DNA of 34,857 nt from JANRKT01 sp033763355. Its GTDB lineage: Bacteria > Bacteroidota > Bacteroidia > Chitinophagales > Chitinophagaceae. The stretch is taken from the NCBI GenBank assembly GCA_033763355.1, contig JANRKT010000081.1:1-34857 (forward strand), written 5' to 3'. Made by a program: the position numbers and the translations under genes. Below the pieces are notes generated by a model. The model saw only the letters and a list, made by a program, of their open reading frames with translations. It was not told the origin of the DNA and did not search any database. Position 1 is the first letter of the stretch; each line of letters opens with the position of its first letter. Positions 8,527 to 16,179 of the stretch are shown in pieces.

Positions 8527-9024
8527 TCAGTTCACCACTTTGTTTGCGCAGCTTGTGCTGGCAAAGGCTTCTGGTTTGGCTTTAAAGGCAAAGCCCATAC
8601 CGAGGATGTAACCCATGGCTTCCCGCAGCGCTTCATTGCTTTTAAAGTGCGGGTTGGTATTGATGTCGGCATGCACTTCCATGTCAACATCATATACAGT
8701 AAAAAGATCGCACAGTTCATATGCGATCTCTATACTTTTGGCTACTTCTACCAGCATGCGTTCCTTTATAGAAAACTGCTGGCGGGTTTTTTCGTTGTGG
8801 ATGAACATGAAACCCCCGTGCCCTTCCCGGAGAAAAACGATTACTGTGGCAAACTCCGTTTCATCTCCCTTTACCTGTGAATCGGTACCGATGCAGACTT
8901 TCAGTTTATAACCGGCAGCGGTTTCCCGTCTTATGGCCTGTTCTACTGCATCCTTAATGGGGAGCTGAATCGTGTCGCCGTTGAACCGTCTCCAGATGGT
9001 TTTATGTGTTCCGTAGTGTTTCAT
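8527..9024 (-). CDS. YkuK-like protein with RNase H fold (DUF458)
   Basis: The 165-residue protein resembles the YkuK/DUF458 family. The RNase H-like first strand carries an acidic residue in CIGTDSQV (Asp48), and further acidic positions follow in VYDVDMEVHADINTN, as expected for a metal site. In Bacillus the family is uncharacterised, so nuclease activity is only suggested by fold. It stands alone on the minus strand, with 173 nt of featureless sequence between its end and nadE and 151 nt upstream to the next gene. The ATG at 9024 is the only good start. Confidence 0.82.
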   Translation of the reverse strand: MKHYGTHKTIWRRFNGDTIQLPIKDAVEQAIRRETAAGYKLKVCIGTDSQVKGDETEFATVIVFLREGHGGFMFIHNEKTRQQFSIKERMLVEVAKSIEIAYELCDLFTVYDVDMEVHADINTNPHFKSNEALREAMGYILGMGFAFKAKPEAFASTSCANKVVN

Positions 9025-9175
9025 ATAAAACGCGGTTTCAGTTGGTCAGTAAGCATATCTTACAGGTTTGCTGAAATTACAAAAAAAATTCCAACAATCA
9101 CAGGGCTGTGGTGTGATGTAATTATTAAAAGAACGGGGTTCACATCAAGGCATAGGCGAACAGATTAAAAGCGGG

Positions 9176-9607
9176 TTAGTCTTTAATGGCGTTGGATACC
9201 TTTATCTTTTTCAGGTAATAAAGGCCTTCATCATTCAGCCGCAGTTCAAGCCCGTCATCGTGTTTGCTGCTGAGGATGCGGCCGGAGTAAAGAACAACTC
9301 CTTCATTATCTGTTTTCATGGAAACGGAAAATACAGCGCCACGGTAATTGGAAGATTCAATAATTACACTTTTAAGATAGGTATATTTCTGCGCAGATGA
9401 TCTGATGGTGCCTTTCAGGAGGAAATTTTCAGAAAAGTTTATAGTTATTGTACTGCCCGCAGCAAGTTCAAAAATTTTGCTGATCCCCTCCTCATTGCAT
9501 ATTACAGAATCCGGTACAGCTTTAAATAAATATGACTGGGGGAATAAGCCATTCATCAGGCAGCAGCCTGTAATGCAAAGCAGCATGGCTTTGAAATGGT
9601 AATTCAT
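9176..9607 (-). CDS. Small secreted protein of unknown function
   Basis: I do not recognise a family. The frame is open upstream to 9715, but the ATG at 9607 gives a 143-residue protein with a clear signal peptide (MNYHFKAMLLCITGCCLMNG, residues 1-20), which the longer version would bury. The remainder is rich in beta-forming residues and short loops (FELAAGSTITINFSENFLL), consistent with a small periplasmic or surface beta protein. It lies between the CoA-binding protein and the YkuK-like gene on the same strand. A short hairpin (CCCGC/GCGGG, about 9642-9657) sits in the presumed leader. Confidence 0.6.
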   Translation of the reverse strand: MNYHFKAMLLCITGCCLMNGLFPQSYLFKAVPDSVICNEEGISKIFELAAGSTITINFSENFLLKGTIRSSAQKYTYLKSVIIESSNYRGAVFSVSMKTDNEGVVLYSGRILSSKHDDGLELRLNDEGLYYLKKIKVSNAIKD

Positions 9608-9725
9608 AACAGGATATTCAGTTTTTCTCAATGGTTTCCCGCAAAGGAGCGGGGAACAAAAGCTATTTTTAAACGGATGAAAGGCGTTAAATATTTTGCT
9701 TTTTGCGCATGGCAAATAAACAGTT

Positions 9726-10097
9726 TCAATACTGTCCCGTACTCAGCATTACAAGTGTGCAGGCTTCAACAGGCTTGATGTTGTTTTTTTTTGCCAGTTG
9801 GTACAGCTCTGTATTTTCAGCTCCGGGGTTAAAGATGATGCGGCGGGGTTTAAGTGAAAGAATATAATCATAATATTCCTGCTGGCGCAGGGGGTTAAGG
9901 TAAACAGTAATGGTATCAATGCCTTTCCAGTCTTTCTTTCCGGTTTCTATTTCCACACCTGCCACAGTGTTTTGTTTTTTACCGATTGCAACTACCTCAT
10001 GCCCTTTGCTTTTTAACCTGTTTAAAGCAAGATAACTGTAGCGGGAGGGGTTTGCTGATGCACCGAGGATAAGGGTTTTGTTTTTTGGCTCGCTCAT
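9726..10097 (-). CDS. CoA-binding domain protein (YccU-like)
   Basis: The product of about 123 residues is a single Rossmann-type CoA_binding domain. It opens with the nucleotide-binding segment KTLILGASANPSRYS, then strands ending in VVAIGKK and VYLNP, and the family text IIFNPGAEN. The role is not known; it probably binds CoA or a related nucleotide in the cytoplasm. The frame extends to 10112, but the ATG at 10097 gives the usual N-terminus, and a -7 element (TAGATTTG) ends only 3 nt before it, implying a leaderless mRNA. It follows the GbsR-type regulator by 36 nt but seems to have its own promoter. Confidence 0.85.
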   Translation of the reverse strand: MSEPKNKTLILGASANPSRYSYLALNRLKSKGHEVVAIGKKQNTVAGVEIETGKKDWKGIDTITVYLNPLRQQEYYDYILSLKPRRIIFNPGAENTELYQLAKKNNIKPVEACTLVMLSTGQY

Positions 10098-10100
10098 AAT

Positions 10101-10108
10101 CAAATCTA
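10101..10108 (-). promoter_or_regulatory. Candidate -7 element abutting the CoA-binding gene start
   Basis: Read on the minus strand, TAGATTTG matches TAnnTTTG exactly and ends 3 nt before the ATG at 10097. No convincing -33 TTTG is seen at 18-20 nt spacing. If functional, the transcript would begin at or very near the start codon. Confidence 0.45.
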
Positions 10109-10133
10109 ACACATAAAGAGAGTCTAAATGAGG

Positions 10134-10640
10134 TTATTTAAAGAGCTTCATCATGGTTCCGAGAAACCAGCTTTCATCTGCCTTTACAAGTATATCAAGT
10201 GCTTTATCTGCCTGTTCACCAAATTTTTTTATCCCTGTAACAGTATCGGTAAATGTTTTGATCTCTTTGTCTTTTTTATCTCCTTCCACCTGGCTAAGCT
10301 GTCCCAATAGTTTCAGCATGGGGTCCAGTTCCCTTTTCTTTCTTTCCCGTACAATCTGTCTTGCCACTTTCCAGATGTCTTTTTCTGCGGTAAAAAATTC
10401 TTTTCTTTCACCGGGCAGTATCACCCTGTCAACAAGGGCCCAGTCAATCAGTTCACGGATGTTCATATTGGCATTGCCGCGGCTGATGTTGAGTTGTTCC
10501 ATAATGTCATCAGCGCTCAATGGGTCAGGGCTGATGAGCAGCAGGGCATGTATCTGTGCCATGGTGCGGTTGATGCCCCAATGGGTTCCGAATGCGCCCC
10601 ATGAAGCGATGAATTGTAATTTGGCTTCGTTGAGTTTCAT
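10134..10640 (-). CDS. GbsR/MarR-family transcriptional regulator
   Basis: The 168-residue protein is a winged-helix regulator of the GbsR branch of MarR. An N-terminal helix (EAKLQFIASWGAFGTHWG) is followed by the helix-turn-helix at about 35-75 (PLSADDIMEQLNISRGNANM) and a basic wing (RVILPGERKEFF). A long C-terminal helical part is probably the dimerisation region. GbsR proteins repress choline/betaine genes in Bacillus, but no osmolyte gene lies nearby, so the ligand is unknown. A 24-bp palindrome overlaps its own -33 element, which suggests autorepression. The neighbouring polyketide operon ends 85 nt upstream on the same strand. Confidence 0.88.
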   Translation of the reverse strand: MKLNEAKLQFIASWGAFGTHWGINRTMAQIHALLLISPDPLSADDIMEQLNISRGNANMNIRELIDWALVDRVILPGERKEFFTAEKDIWKVARQIVRERKKRELDPMLKLLGQLSQVEGDKKDKEIKTFTDTVTGIKKFGEQADKALDILVKADESWFLGTMMKLFK

Positions 10641-10644
10641 GCTT

Positions 10645-10675
10645 CAAAATTACAATTCAATTTCGAATTTTCAAA
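10645..10675 (-). promoter_or_regulatory. Promoter of the GbsR-type regulator (TTTG-N19-TAATTTTG)
   Basis: On the minus strand TTTG (plus 10672-10675) is followed by exactly 19 nt and then TAATTTTG (10652-10645), a full match to the Bacteroidota -33/-7 consensus. The -7 box ends 4 nt before the ATG at 10640, so the mRNA is probably leaderless. Confidence 0.7.
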
Positions 10676-10689
10676 ACTTTTTGAAAATT
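10666..10689. promoter_or_regulatory. Perfect palindrome, probable operator for the GbsR-type regulator
   Basis: AATTTTCAAAA (10666-10676) and TTTTGAAAATT (10679-10689) are exact reverse complements separated by CT. The palindrome covers the -33 element. A second, overlapping inverted repeat links 10654-10664 to 10683-10694 with one bulged base. The size and position fit a MarR-family dimer site used for autoregulation; binding itself is inferred. Confidence 0.6.
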
Positions 10690-10724
10690 GAATTAGTTTT
10701 GAGGCAATAAGAATGTGGCAAAAA

Positions 10725-12161
10725 TCAGAATTCCGGGCAATCCCTGTTTCTTTTTTTCAGGTCAAATGGCTTTATGCTGATGGCCATATAATACCCGCCC
10801 CTGTTAAAATCGTTCCTGCTGCTGAGGCTGCCAAAATCATGGATGCCGGCAAGTATGGGGCCGAGCCTGATGGCAGCGCCAACCATAGCCTGCCCATCAA
10901 TATTAACCATCACGGGAATATACAATCCGGCAAAAGAAGTTTCCCAGCGGGGATTGATTAAGATGTGGGCAATTTCCGAAACATGCTTAGTGGTTGTCCA
11001 ACTGTTGCCTGTAAGCGGTACAACAATTTGCGTACCGAGGTAAAGGTTATTTGAAAAACTTTTATCCGCAGTAACAATAAATTTTGCAGGCAGGGATAGT
11101 GCAAATTTTCCGGTTTGACGTGCCAGGTTGTTAACTACAGTCGTAAGCGAGTCTGTAAAATCAAGCAGGGAAAAATCTGATATGGTAGTGTAGGGAAACT
11201 TATTATCAAGAACAGTTCCTGTTATACCGGGCCGCATATTACTTGCAATGCTGCTGGCTACACCGGTTTGATAAGAAAGCCGTCCAATGTCGGTTATTGA
11301 AGCGCCTATCCTGAAATCGTACTGCGACTTGTCTTCGGTTACATAATAACCGCTTGTTCTTTTTGTTTTGTAACGTACATATTCAATGCCCAGGTCAATG
11401 CCCGGCGTGGGACCTGTACCGGATAATAATTCACTGATCACTTTACTGCGTGGAGACTGGTCATCAAAGCGCTCAATATTCCTCGAAATATGATATTCTG
11501 CAGTTACCTGTGTTAAAAAATCTTCAGGCTGCGTAACATCAGTTGAAGGAACGATGATAAAGTTTCCGATATCTGCATTAAAGCCAAAAGAACCCCTCAT
11601 CAGCTTAAGTGTGGCACCTGCAATCCATGCATCGCTTTCGGATTCGGCAACCTTTCTTCCGTAAGTAAAATATCCTTCCACCCAGTTGTTGGTTACCATC
11701 CTGCCTTCAAGCGGGTTATTGGTTTTATTCGCGGCCAGGAACTGTGCTGTATTGAGGTTGCGGGAATAAAACAACGCTGATGTATTCAACTGGCCATACA
11801 GCCGGATATTGATACCCGCCGCGATGTAACCGTTATTTTTCAGCTGTAGTACAGCATTCAGTATGCTTACTTTACTATGGCCGCGGAAAAACCTTTCATA
11901 CTGGCCTTCCTTTACTTTAATGTTATCAAGATTAAGGTTTAAGAACCCGGTTGGTATTTGCAGAAAATTATTCTTCTGAAGAAAAATATTGAAACCTGCA
12001 GCAGTAACATCCCATCGTTGCTGGTATGCAGCAAAACTTGCAGGGTTCTGGTGCACAGATAATGCCCCTGCATAAGGTGAGCCGGACAAGGCAGTGTAAT
12101 GCTGCGCTTTTGATGAAACAAAAAGAACGGTAACGGATAATATGGTTATAAATCTTTTCAG
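10725..12161 (-). CDS. DUF5723-type predicted outer-membrane beta-barrel protein
   Basis: The frame encodes about 478 residues if read from CTG at 12161. From that codon the product has a normal signal peptide (LKRFITILSVTVLFVSSKAQ) ending just before HYTALSGSPYAGAL. Without it the first usable codon is TTG at 12089 and there is no signal. The mature part has the DUF5723 opening (NPASFA), many short amphipathic strands and a beta-rich C-terminus, as in outer-membrane barrels of Bacteroidota. The gene starts only 14 nt after the FAD oxidoreductase stop, so it is probably the last gene of the type III polyketide operon. Function is unknown; it could export or anchor the product, but it could also be unrelated. 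Confidence 0.7.
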   Translation of the reverse strand: MKRFITILSVTVLFVSSKAQHYTALSGSPYAGALSVHQNPASFAAYQQRWDVTAAGFNIFLQKNNFLQIPTGFLNLNLDNIKVKEGQYERFFRGHSKVSILNAVLQLKNNGYIAAGINIRLYGQLNTSALFYSRNLNTAQFLAANKTNNPLEGRMVTNNWVEGYFTYGRKVAESESDAWIAGATLKLMRGSFGFNADIGNFIIVPSTDVTQPEDFLTQVTAEYHISRNIERFDDQSPRSKVISELLSGTGPTPGIDLGIEYVRYKTKRTSGYYVTEDKSQYDFRIGASITDIGRLSYQTGVASSIASNMRPGITGTVLDNKFPYTTISDFSLLDFTDSLTTVVNNLARQTGKFALSLPAKFIVTADKSFSNNLYLGTQIVVPLTGNSWTTTKHVSEIAHILINPRWETSFAGLYIPVMVNIDGQAMVGAAIRLGPILAGIHDFGSLSSRNDFNRGGYYMAISIKPFDLKKRNRDCPEF

Positions 12162-12175
12162 TGGCTTAAAGTTTT

Positions 12176-13315
12176 TTAATAAGCGGCCCCATGTGTTTTG
12201 CGTATCAGTTTATTAATTAACGATGGAAAAGGCTTCATCGTGCTGATGAACAGGTTAGTTAAGGATGGTTTCCCAAAAAAATACTGGATGATGCGGCCGG
12301 TTTTCATCCTTGCTGCAAAAGCTGCATTCCATTGCAGTATATATTGTTCTTCCATTTCCTCCCTTGATAGTTGCCCTTCAAGGAATTGCAGTATTTGAAA
12401 AAAAGCAATTTTGGCTGCATGCAGCGCCATGCTCATCCCGTTGCCGCAGAGCGGGGTTATCATTCCGGCTGCATCCCCGGCCATCAGGATGTGGTTTTCA
12501 ATCAAAGATTTTTTTTCAAAGCTTATTTGCGCAATCGTAACGGGTTCAGGCAGCAGAAATTTTGCAGTGCTGAATATTTTTTTGAGGTGGGGGTTTTTGC
12601 ACAGTATCCTCCTTTCCATTTCAGGTATTAAGTTGCCGCAACGCCGCAGGTTTTCAGCAACTGTAAGATAGCATAAACAATACTTATTGTCTTCCACCTT
12701 TGATATGCCGCAATAACCATTGTCAAAATTATGCAATGCAATAGTGTCCGCGGGAAAATCGCATGCTATATGGTATTTAACGCCTATATAATTATTGAGT
12801 TTATTGGGCTTGTGCAGTACAAAACTCCTTTTCCATTGCACATCAAGATTGCTCTTTTTGCCAAAACTGCCGCAGCAGGCAATGACTTTATAAACGCCGG
12901 TTGCAGTTTCAACTGAAAAAAAGCCATCATGGTAAACAACGTCATTCACTTTGGTTTCTTCAAATAGCTCAACTCCTTTTTGTCTTGCTATTTTGGCCAT
13001 CAGGCTGTCTAAAAAATAACGGCTGATGCCGAAGCCGCCAAAGGGAAGGGATTGCTCAATCATTTTACCTCCCGGTGAAGACACAAGCAGCTTACTGATG
13101 TGGGGCAATTGCATGTCACTTAAGGGCACACCTAATTCTTCAAGAAAATTCCATGATTCAAAACTGATGTATTCACCACAAACGCGGTGAAAGGGGTATT
13201 TTTCCTTTTCAAATAAAATCACATCATAACCCGCATCGGCCAGTTGTATGGCTGTTGCAAGGCCTGCCAGGCCCCCGCCAATGATTGCCGCATGATATGT
13301 TTTTTCAGTTTGCAT
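12176..13315 (-). CDS. FAD-dependent oxidoreductase (geranylgeranyl-reductase/hydroxylase-like)
   Basis: The 379-residue flavoprotein has the N-terminal dinucleotide fold (IIGGGLAGLATA, Gly13-Gly18), then KYPFHRVCGEYIS near 39-51, the signature position of the geranylgeranyl reductase/halogenase branch. The second FAD motif is AGDAAGMITPLCGNG (Gly280, Asp281). This family includes isoprenoid double-bond reductases and aromatic hydroxylases, so it could saturate a prenyl chain or hydroxylate a polyketide-derived ring. In the srs phenolic-lipid cluster of Streptomyces griseus the equivalent flavoprotein is a hydroxylase. Its start overlaps the end of the methyltransferase gene by 11 nt, strong support for one operon. 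Confidence 0.85.
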   Translation of the reverse strand: MQTEKTYHAAIIGGGLAGLATAIQLADAGYDVILFEKEKYPFHRVCGEYISFESWNFLEELGVPLSDMQLPHISKLLVSSPGGKMIEQSLPFGGFGISRYFLDSLMAKIARQKGVELFEETKVNDVVYHDGFFSVETATGVYKVIACCGSFGKKSNLDVQWKRSFVLHKPNKLNNYIGVKYHIACDFPADTIALHNFDNGYCGISKVEDNKYCLCYLTVAENLRRCGNLIPEMERRILCKNPHLKKIFSTAKFLLPEPVTIAQISFEKKSLIENHILMAGDAAGMITPLCGNGMSMALHAAKIAFFQILQFLEGQLSREEMEEQYILQWNAAFAARMKTGRIIQYFFGKPSLTNLFISTMKPFPSLINKLIRKTHGAAY

Positions 13316-14027
13316 GGTTTACCACCAGCAGCCACCGGAAAGCCCATTGCCACTGCAGGCTGTATTTACCAATGGCAGTATGATGTAAAATATCAACCCA
13401 CTCATTTTTTGTTAACCCCCTGAGCACTGACAGCGGTGCATCATTTTTTACAAGATAAGACCTTGAAAAAACCGAGGTTAGTATTTTAATTGAATAATAG
13501 GCAACCGGGTTCCGCTGCAGATCATTAATAAAAAAACCGGCTGCAGAATTCTCCCTCATCCAGTTTATCATCTTTTCTATGTCTTTTTCATTAAAGTGAT
13601 GACAGAACAGCGAGGAAAAAATAATATCAGGTTTTTTTTCAAACACCACTTTTTCATAATCAGAGCAAACCCAGTTTATATTTTTTAAACCTGAACAATT
13701 TTCGCCTGCATAATTTATACATTCTTCTTTAATATCAATTCCGGTAAAATTGCAAACTATATTTTTTTTTGCGAGCCACCTGTCAATGGCTTTCAGGTTA
13801 TCCCCGCCACCGCAGCCTATTTCGCAAATAGTAAAAGAGGTTTCCTGTTGTGATAATAATGCACTGTTGCTGTTCAATAATTTCTTTATTCCGTTAATGG
13901 TAATGTTATGCCCGCCGAGCCACCTGTTGATGACCTCCAGCTCCTTCATGTTCTGTTTAATGTCTTCAAAAGGGATATTGTTTTTATCCAGCAGTTCTTT
14001 CCTGTATGACCTTTTTGAAAAGTTCAT
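13305..14027 (-). CDS. SAM-dependent methyltransferase of the type III PKS operon
   Basis: The protein has about 240 residues with a class I SAM-binding fold. Motif I EIGCGGG falls at 69-75, an acidic residue ends the second strand (FTGIDIK), and FSSLFCHHF occupies the post-II region. The frame reaches 14048, but MNFSKRSYRKELLD from 14027 looks like the better start; both are possible. The likely role is O- or C-methylation of the polyketide ring, as in SrsB-like partners of type III synthases. It lies 51 nt (or 30 nt with the longer start) after the synthase stop and overlaps the FAD gene start. The substrate cannot be deduced from sequence. Confidence 0.85.
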   Translation of the reverse strand: MNFSKRSYRKELLDKNNIPFEDIKQNMKELEVINRWLGGHNITINGIKKLLNSNSALLSQQETSFTICEIGCGGGDNLKAIDRWLAKKNIVCNFTGIDIKEECINYAGENCSGLKNINWVCSDYEKVVFEKKPDIIFSSLFCHHFNEKDIEKMINWMRENSAAGFFINDLQRNPVAYYSIKILTSVFSRSYLVKNDAPLSVLRGLTKNEWVDILHHTAIGKYSLQWQWAFRWLLVVNHAN

Positions 14028-14078
14028 AACGCTGAAATTAAGAAACATTCTTTCAAGGGATGATGGACACGAATATAT

Positions 14079-15182
14079 TCAGAAAGAAGCCGTAAAGGTT
14101 TCCATGGTAAGACCAGGGCCAAATGCCGCAGCAAAAACTGCTTCTCCCCGGTGGGTTTCCCTGGAATGGGCAACTATTTTTGACATGATTTTTTTAAGTA
14201 CAAAAAGGATAGTGGGGGATGACATGTTGCCGTAATCTTTCAGCACGGCATAGCTTTCATGAAGCTGGCTGTTTTTCATCCCGAGGCTTTTACAAATGGA
14301 TTCGAGGATGCGTTTGCCGCCGGGATGTATGCACCAGTGCGAAATATCAGCTGCATTTTTTTTACTGTGTGCCAATGCCCTTTTCACAAGCGGTTCAAAA
14401 TCTTCTTCAATCAGGTCGGGCACATATCCGCTCAGCGTCATTAAAAAACCAGAAGAAGACAATTCCCATGCCATGTCCCTCTTTCCTTTTGTTATCACCT
14501 CCGAATAAAAGCTTTCTATCTGAAGACCGTTGCGGCTGCATTCATCTCCGGTAACACACATTGCAGCAGCGCCATCTGAAAATAATAAACCGGATGCAAT
14601 ATTGTCAACAGTTGCTTCACGCTGAAAATGCAGTGTACACAATTCCGTGCATACAATCATCACTTTAGAGGCTGTATCCGCTTTACAAATCGCATCAGCC
14701 ATTTTTAATGCATGTATAGCTGCATAACAGCCCATAAAGTTAACTGAAGTGCGGTAAATGTTTTTGGGTAAATCCATCATCTCCATTACCTGTAAATCAA
14801 GGCCCGGCGCACTCATCCCGGTGCAGCTCACTGTAATGAGGTGCGTAATATCATGGTCGTGAATAAATCCATCCATACAGTTCCTGATGGCATCTACCGA
14901 AAGTTGCGCCGCATATTTGTTGTACCATATCATTCTTTGTTCAAGGGCGGGAAATGGTTCAAGGTTTTCGCTGTGCGGGTAAAACTTCCAGTCAGGCACT
15001 TCACGGCTATAATCAGGAACTACTGAATAACGTGTGTGTATGCCGCTCTGGTTGTAAAGAAAACGAAGCTTGCGTTTATCGGCTTCATTCATGGCATATA
15101 CCTTTTGCATGAAATGAAGAATGTCTTCCTGCCGGTGACGGTAAGCTGGTATTGCCGTGCCTATTGAAATAATTTTACTCAA
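14079..15182 (-). CDS. Type III polyketide synthase (chalcone-synthase-like)
   Basis: The 367-residue homodimer-type ketosynthase should condense an acyl starter with malonyl-CoA units, using CoA thioesters directly, to make alkylresorcinols, pyrones or related phenols. The catalytic triad is complete: Cys152 in NFMGCYAAIHAL, His286 in CIHPGGKRIL and Asn319 in DYGNMSSPT. The TVSCTGMSAPG loop (118-126) is also typical. Small residues near the active site could admit long acyl starters, but that needs modelling. Its start overlaps the end of the UbiA-like gene by 8 nt (15175-15182). It is the core gene of this operon. Confidence 0.95.
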   Translation of the reverse strand: MSKIISIGTAIPAYRHRQEDILHFMQKVYAMNEADKRKLRFLYNQSGIHTRYSVVPDYSREVPDWKFYPHSENLEPFPALEQRMIWYNKYAAQLSVDAIRNCMDGFIHDHDITHLITVSCTGMSAPGLDLQVMEMMDLPKNIYRTSVNFMGCYAAIHALKMADAICKADTASKVMIVCTELCTLHFQREATVDNIASGLLFSDGAAAMCVTGDECSRNGLQIESFYSEVITKGKRDMAWELSSSGFLMTLSGYVPDLIEEDFEPLVKRALAHSKKNAADISHWCIHPGGKRILESICKSLGMKNSQLHESYAVLKDYGNMSSPTILFVLKKIMSKIVAHSRETHRGEAVFAAAFGPGLTMETFTASF

Positions 15183-16038
15183 AAGCCCTCCCTGTAATTA
15201 AAACCATAAAACCAGTATTGGTACAAACAGATGCTATGATGTTCATGCGCATGGTATTGGAAAAATTGGCCTGCTTCTCATCTTTCCACACCCGTGCAGA
15301 CCATATAAAGAAATATACGGGGATTGGCGACATACAGGTTGCCAAAAGCAAAAACTTTAATTGCTGCGACTGACTGAAGAAATAATAAAACAGTAACAAC
15401 ATGGCAACTGTATAAACCAAAGCACAAAAAATAAATGTGCCCCTGTAACCCAACATATAGCTTAGCGACCTCACTTGATCTCTCCTGTCTGCTTCATGCT
15501 GATAAATCTGTGTTAAAGGGTAAAACCCGCCGATAAGTAAACTGCTTATGATGACAGGTAAACCAGGAACATCAATTGGCTTACCCGCACTGCTGCCGTG
15601 ATAAACCAGCCAGTAAGTTACTGCGCCCTGGAAAATGATTACAGTCAGGTAACCGACAAAAGGATATTTTTTTAAACGGATATTACGATTGCTATAGGCC
15701 CTTGATACGAGGATGTATGCCAATATGCCGGCAGAAAAATAAATACTTACGGGTAGTGAAAGCAAAACAGCAGCAATATCCATTGCTATGGTAACATAGA
15801 ATAACTGTTTTGTTGGCTGCATAGGGCTTTTTATTCCGCCAATGCTTTCTTCATCCCTGTCTATATAAGAATTGTAGCCATTGCTGGCGGGATAAACCAA
15901 AAGGTGGAGAATTAAAAAGACAAGTATGGCATCAGGCCAGTCAATCACAGGAACCCCGCTGAGTGCAAACAGGTAAACAGGCAATAAAAAAAAAGAGAAA
16001 TGAAAACGGAGCAACTGTATGGTAGAGGCTTTAAGCAC
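15175..16038 (-). CDS. UbiA-family membrane prenyltransferase
   Basis: The 287-residue polytopic membrane protein has about eight or nine hydrophobic spans. The two aspartate-rich UbiA motifs are recognisable: NSYIDRD (Asn56, Asp60, Asp62) and HEADRRDQ (Asp184, Asp187), which bind Mg-prenyl-diphosphate. The first motif is shortened compared with the usual NDxxDxxxD, so the family subgroup is unusual. UbiA enzymes attach polyprenyl chains to aromatic acceptors in the inner membrane. Being first in the operon and overlapping the type III synthase, it most likely prenylates the polyketide-derived ring. It is not a menaquinone MenA by context, as no men genes are near. Confidence 0.85.
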   Translation of the reverse strand: MLKASTIQLLRFHFSFFLLPVYLFALSGVPVIDWPDAILVFLILHLLVYPASNGYNSYIDRDEESIGGIKSPMQPTKQLFYVTIAMDIAAVLLSLPVSIYFSAGILAYILVSRAYSNRNIRLKKYPFVGYLTVIIFQGAVTYWLVYHGSSAGKPIDVPGLPVIISSLLIGGFYPLTQIYQHEADRRDQVRSLSYMLGYRGTFIFCALVYTVAMLLLFYYFFSQSQQLKFLLLATCMSPIPVYFFIWSARVWKDEKQANFSNTMRMNIIASVCTNTGFMVLITGRAFE

Positions 16039-16179
16039 AGCGGTAAGATAAGGATTTTTGACAGGCCCGGGTTGCTTTGTTCAGTCGGTTAATCAATAAA
16101 CTGAATTCAGCTCCATATCTTGCAGGTTTGCTGATACAGCTTATATTTACGTCAATTGGTAACGAAGCAACCCCTGCTG

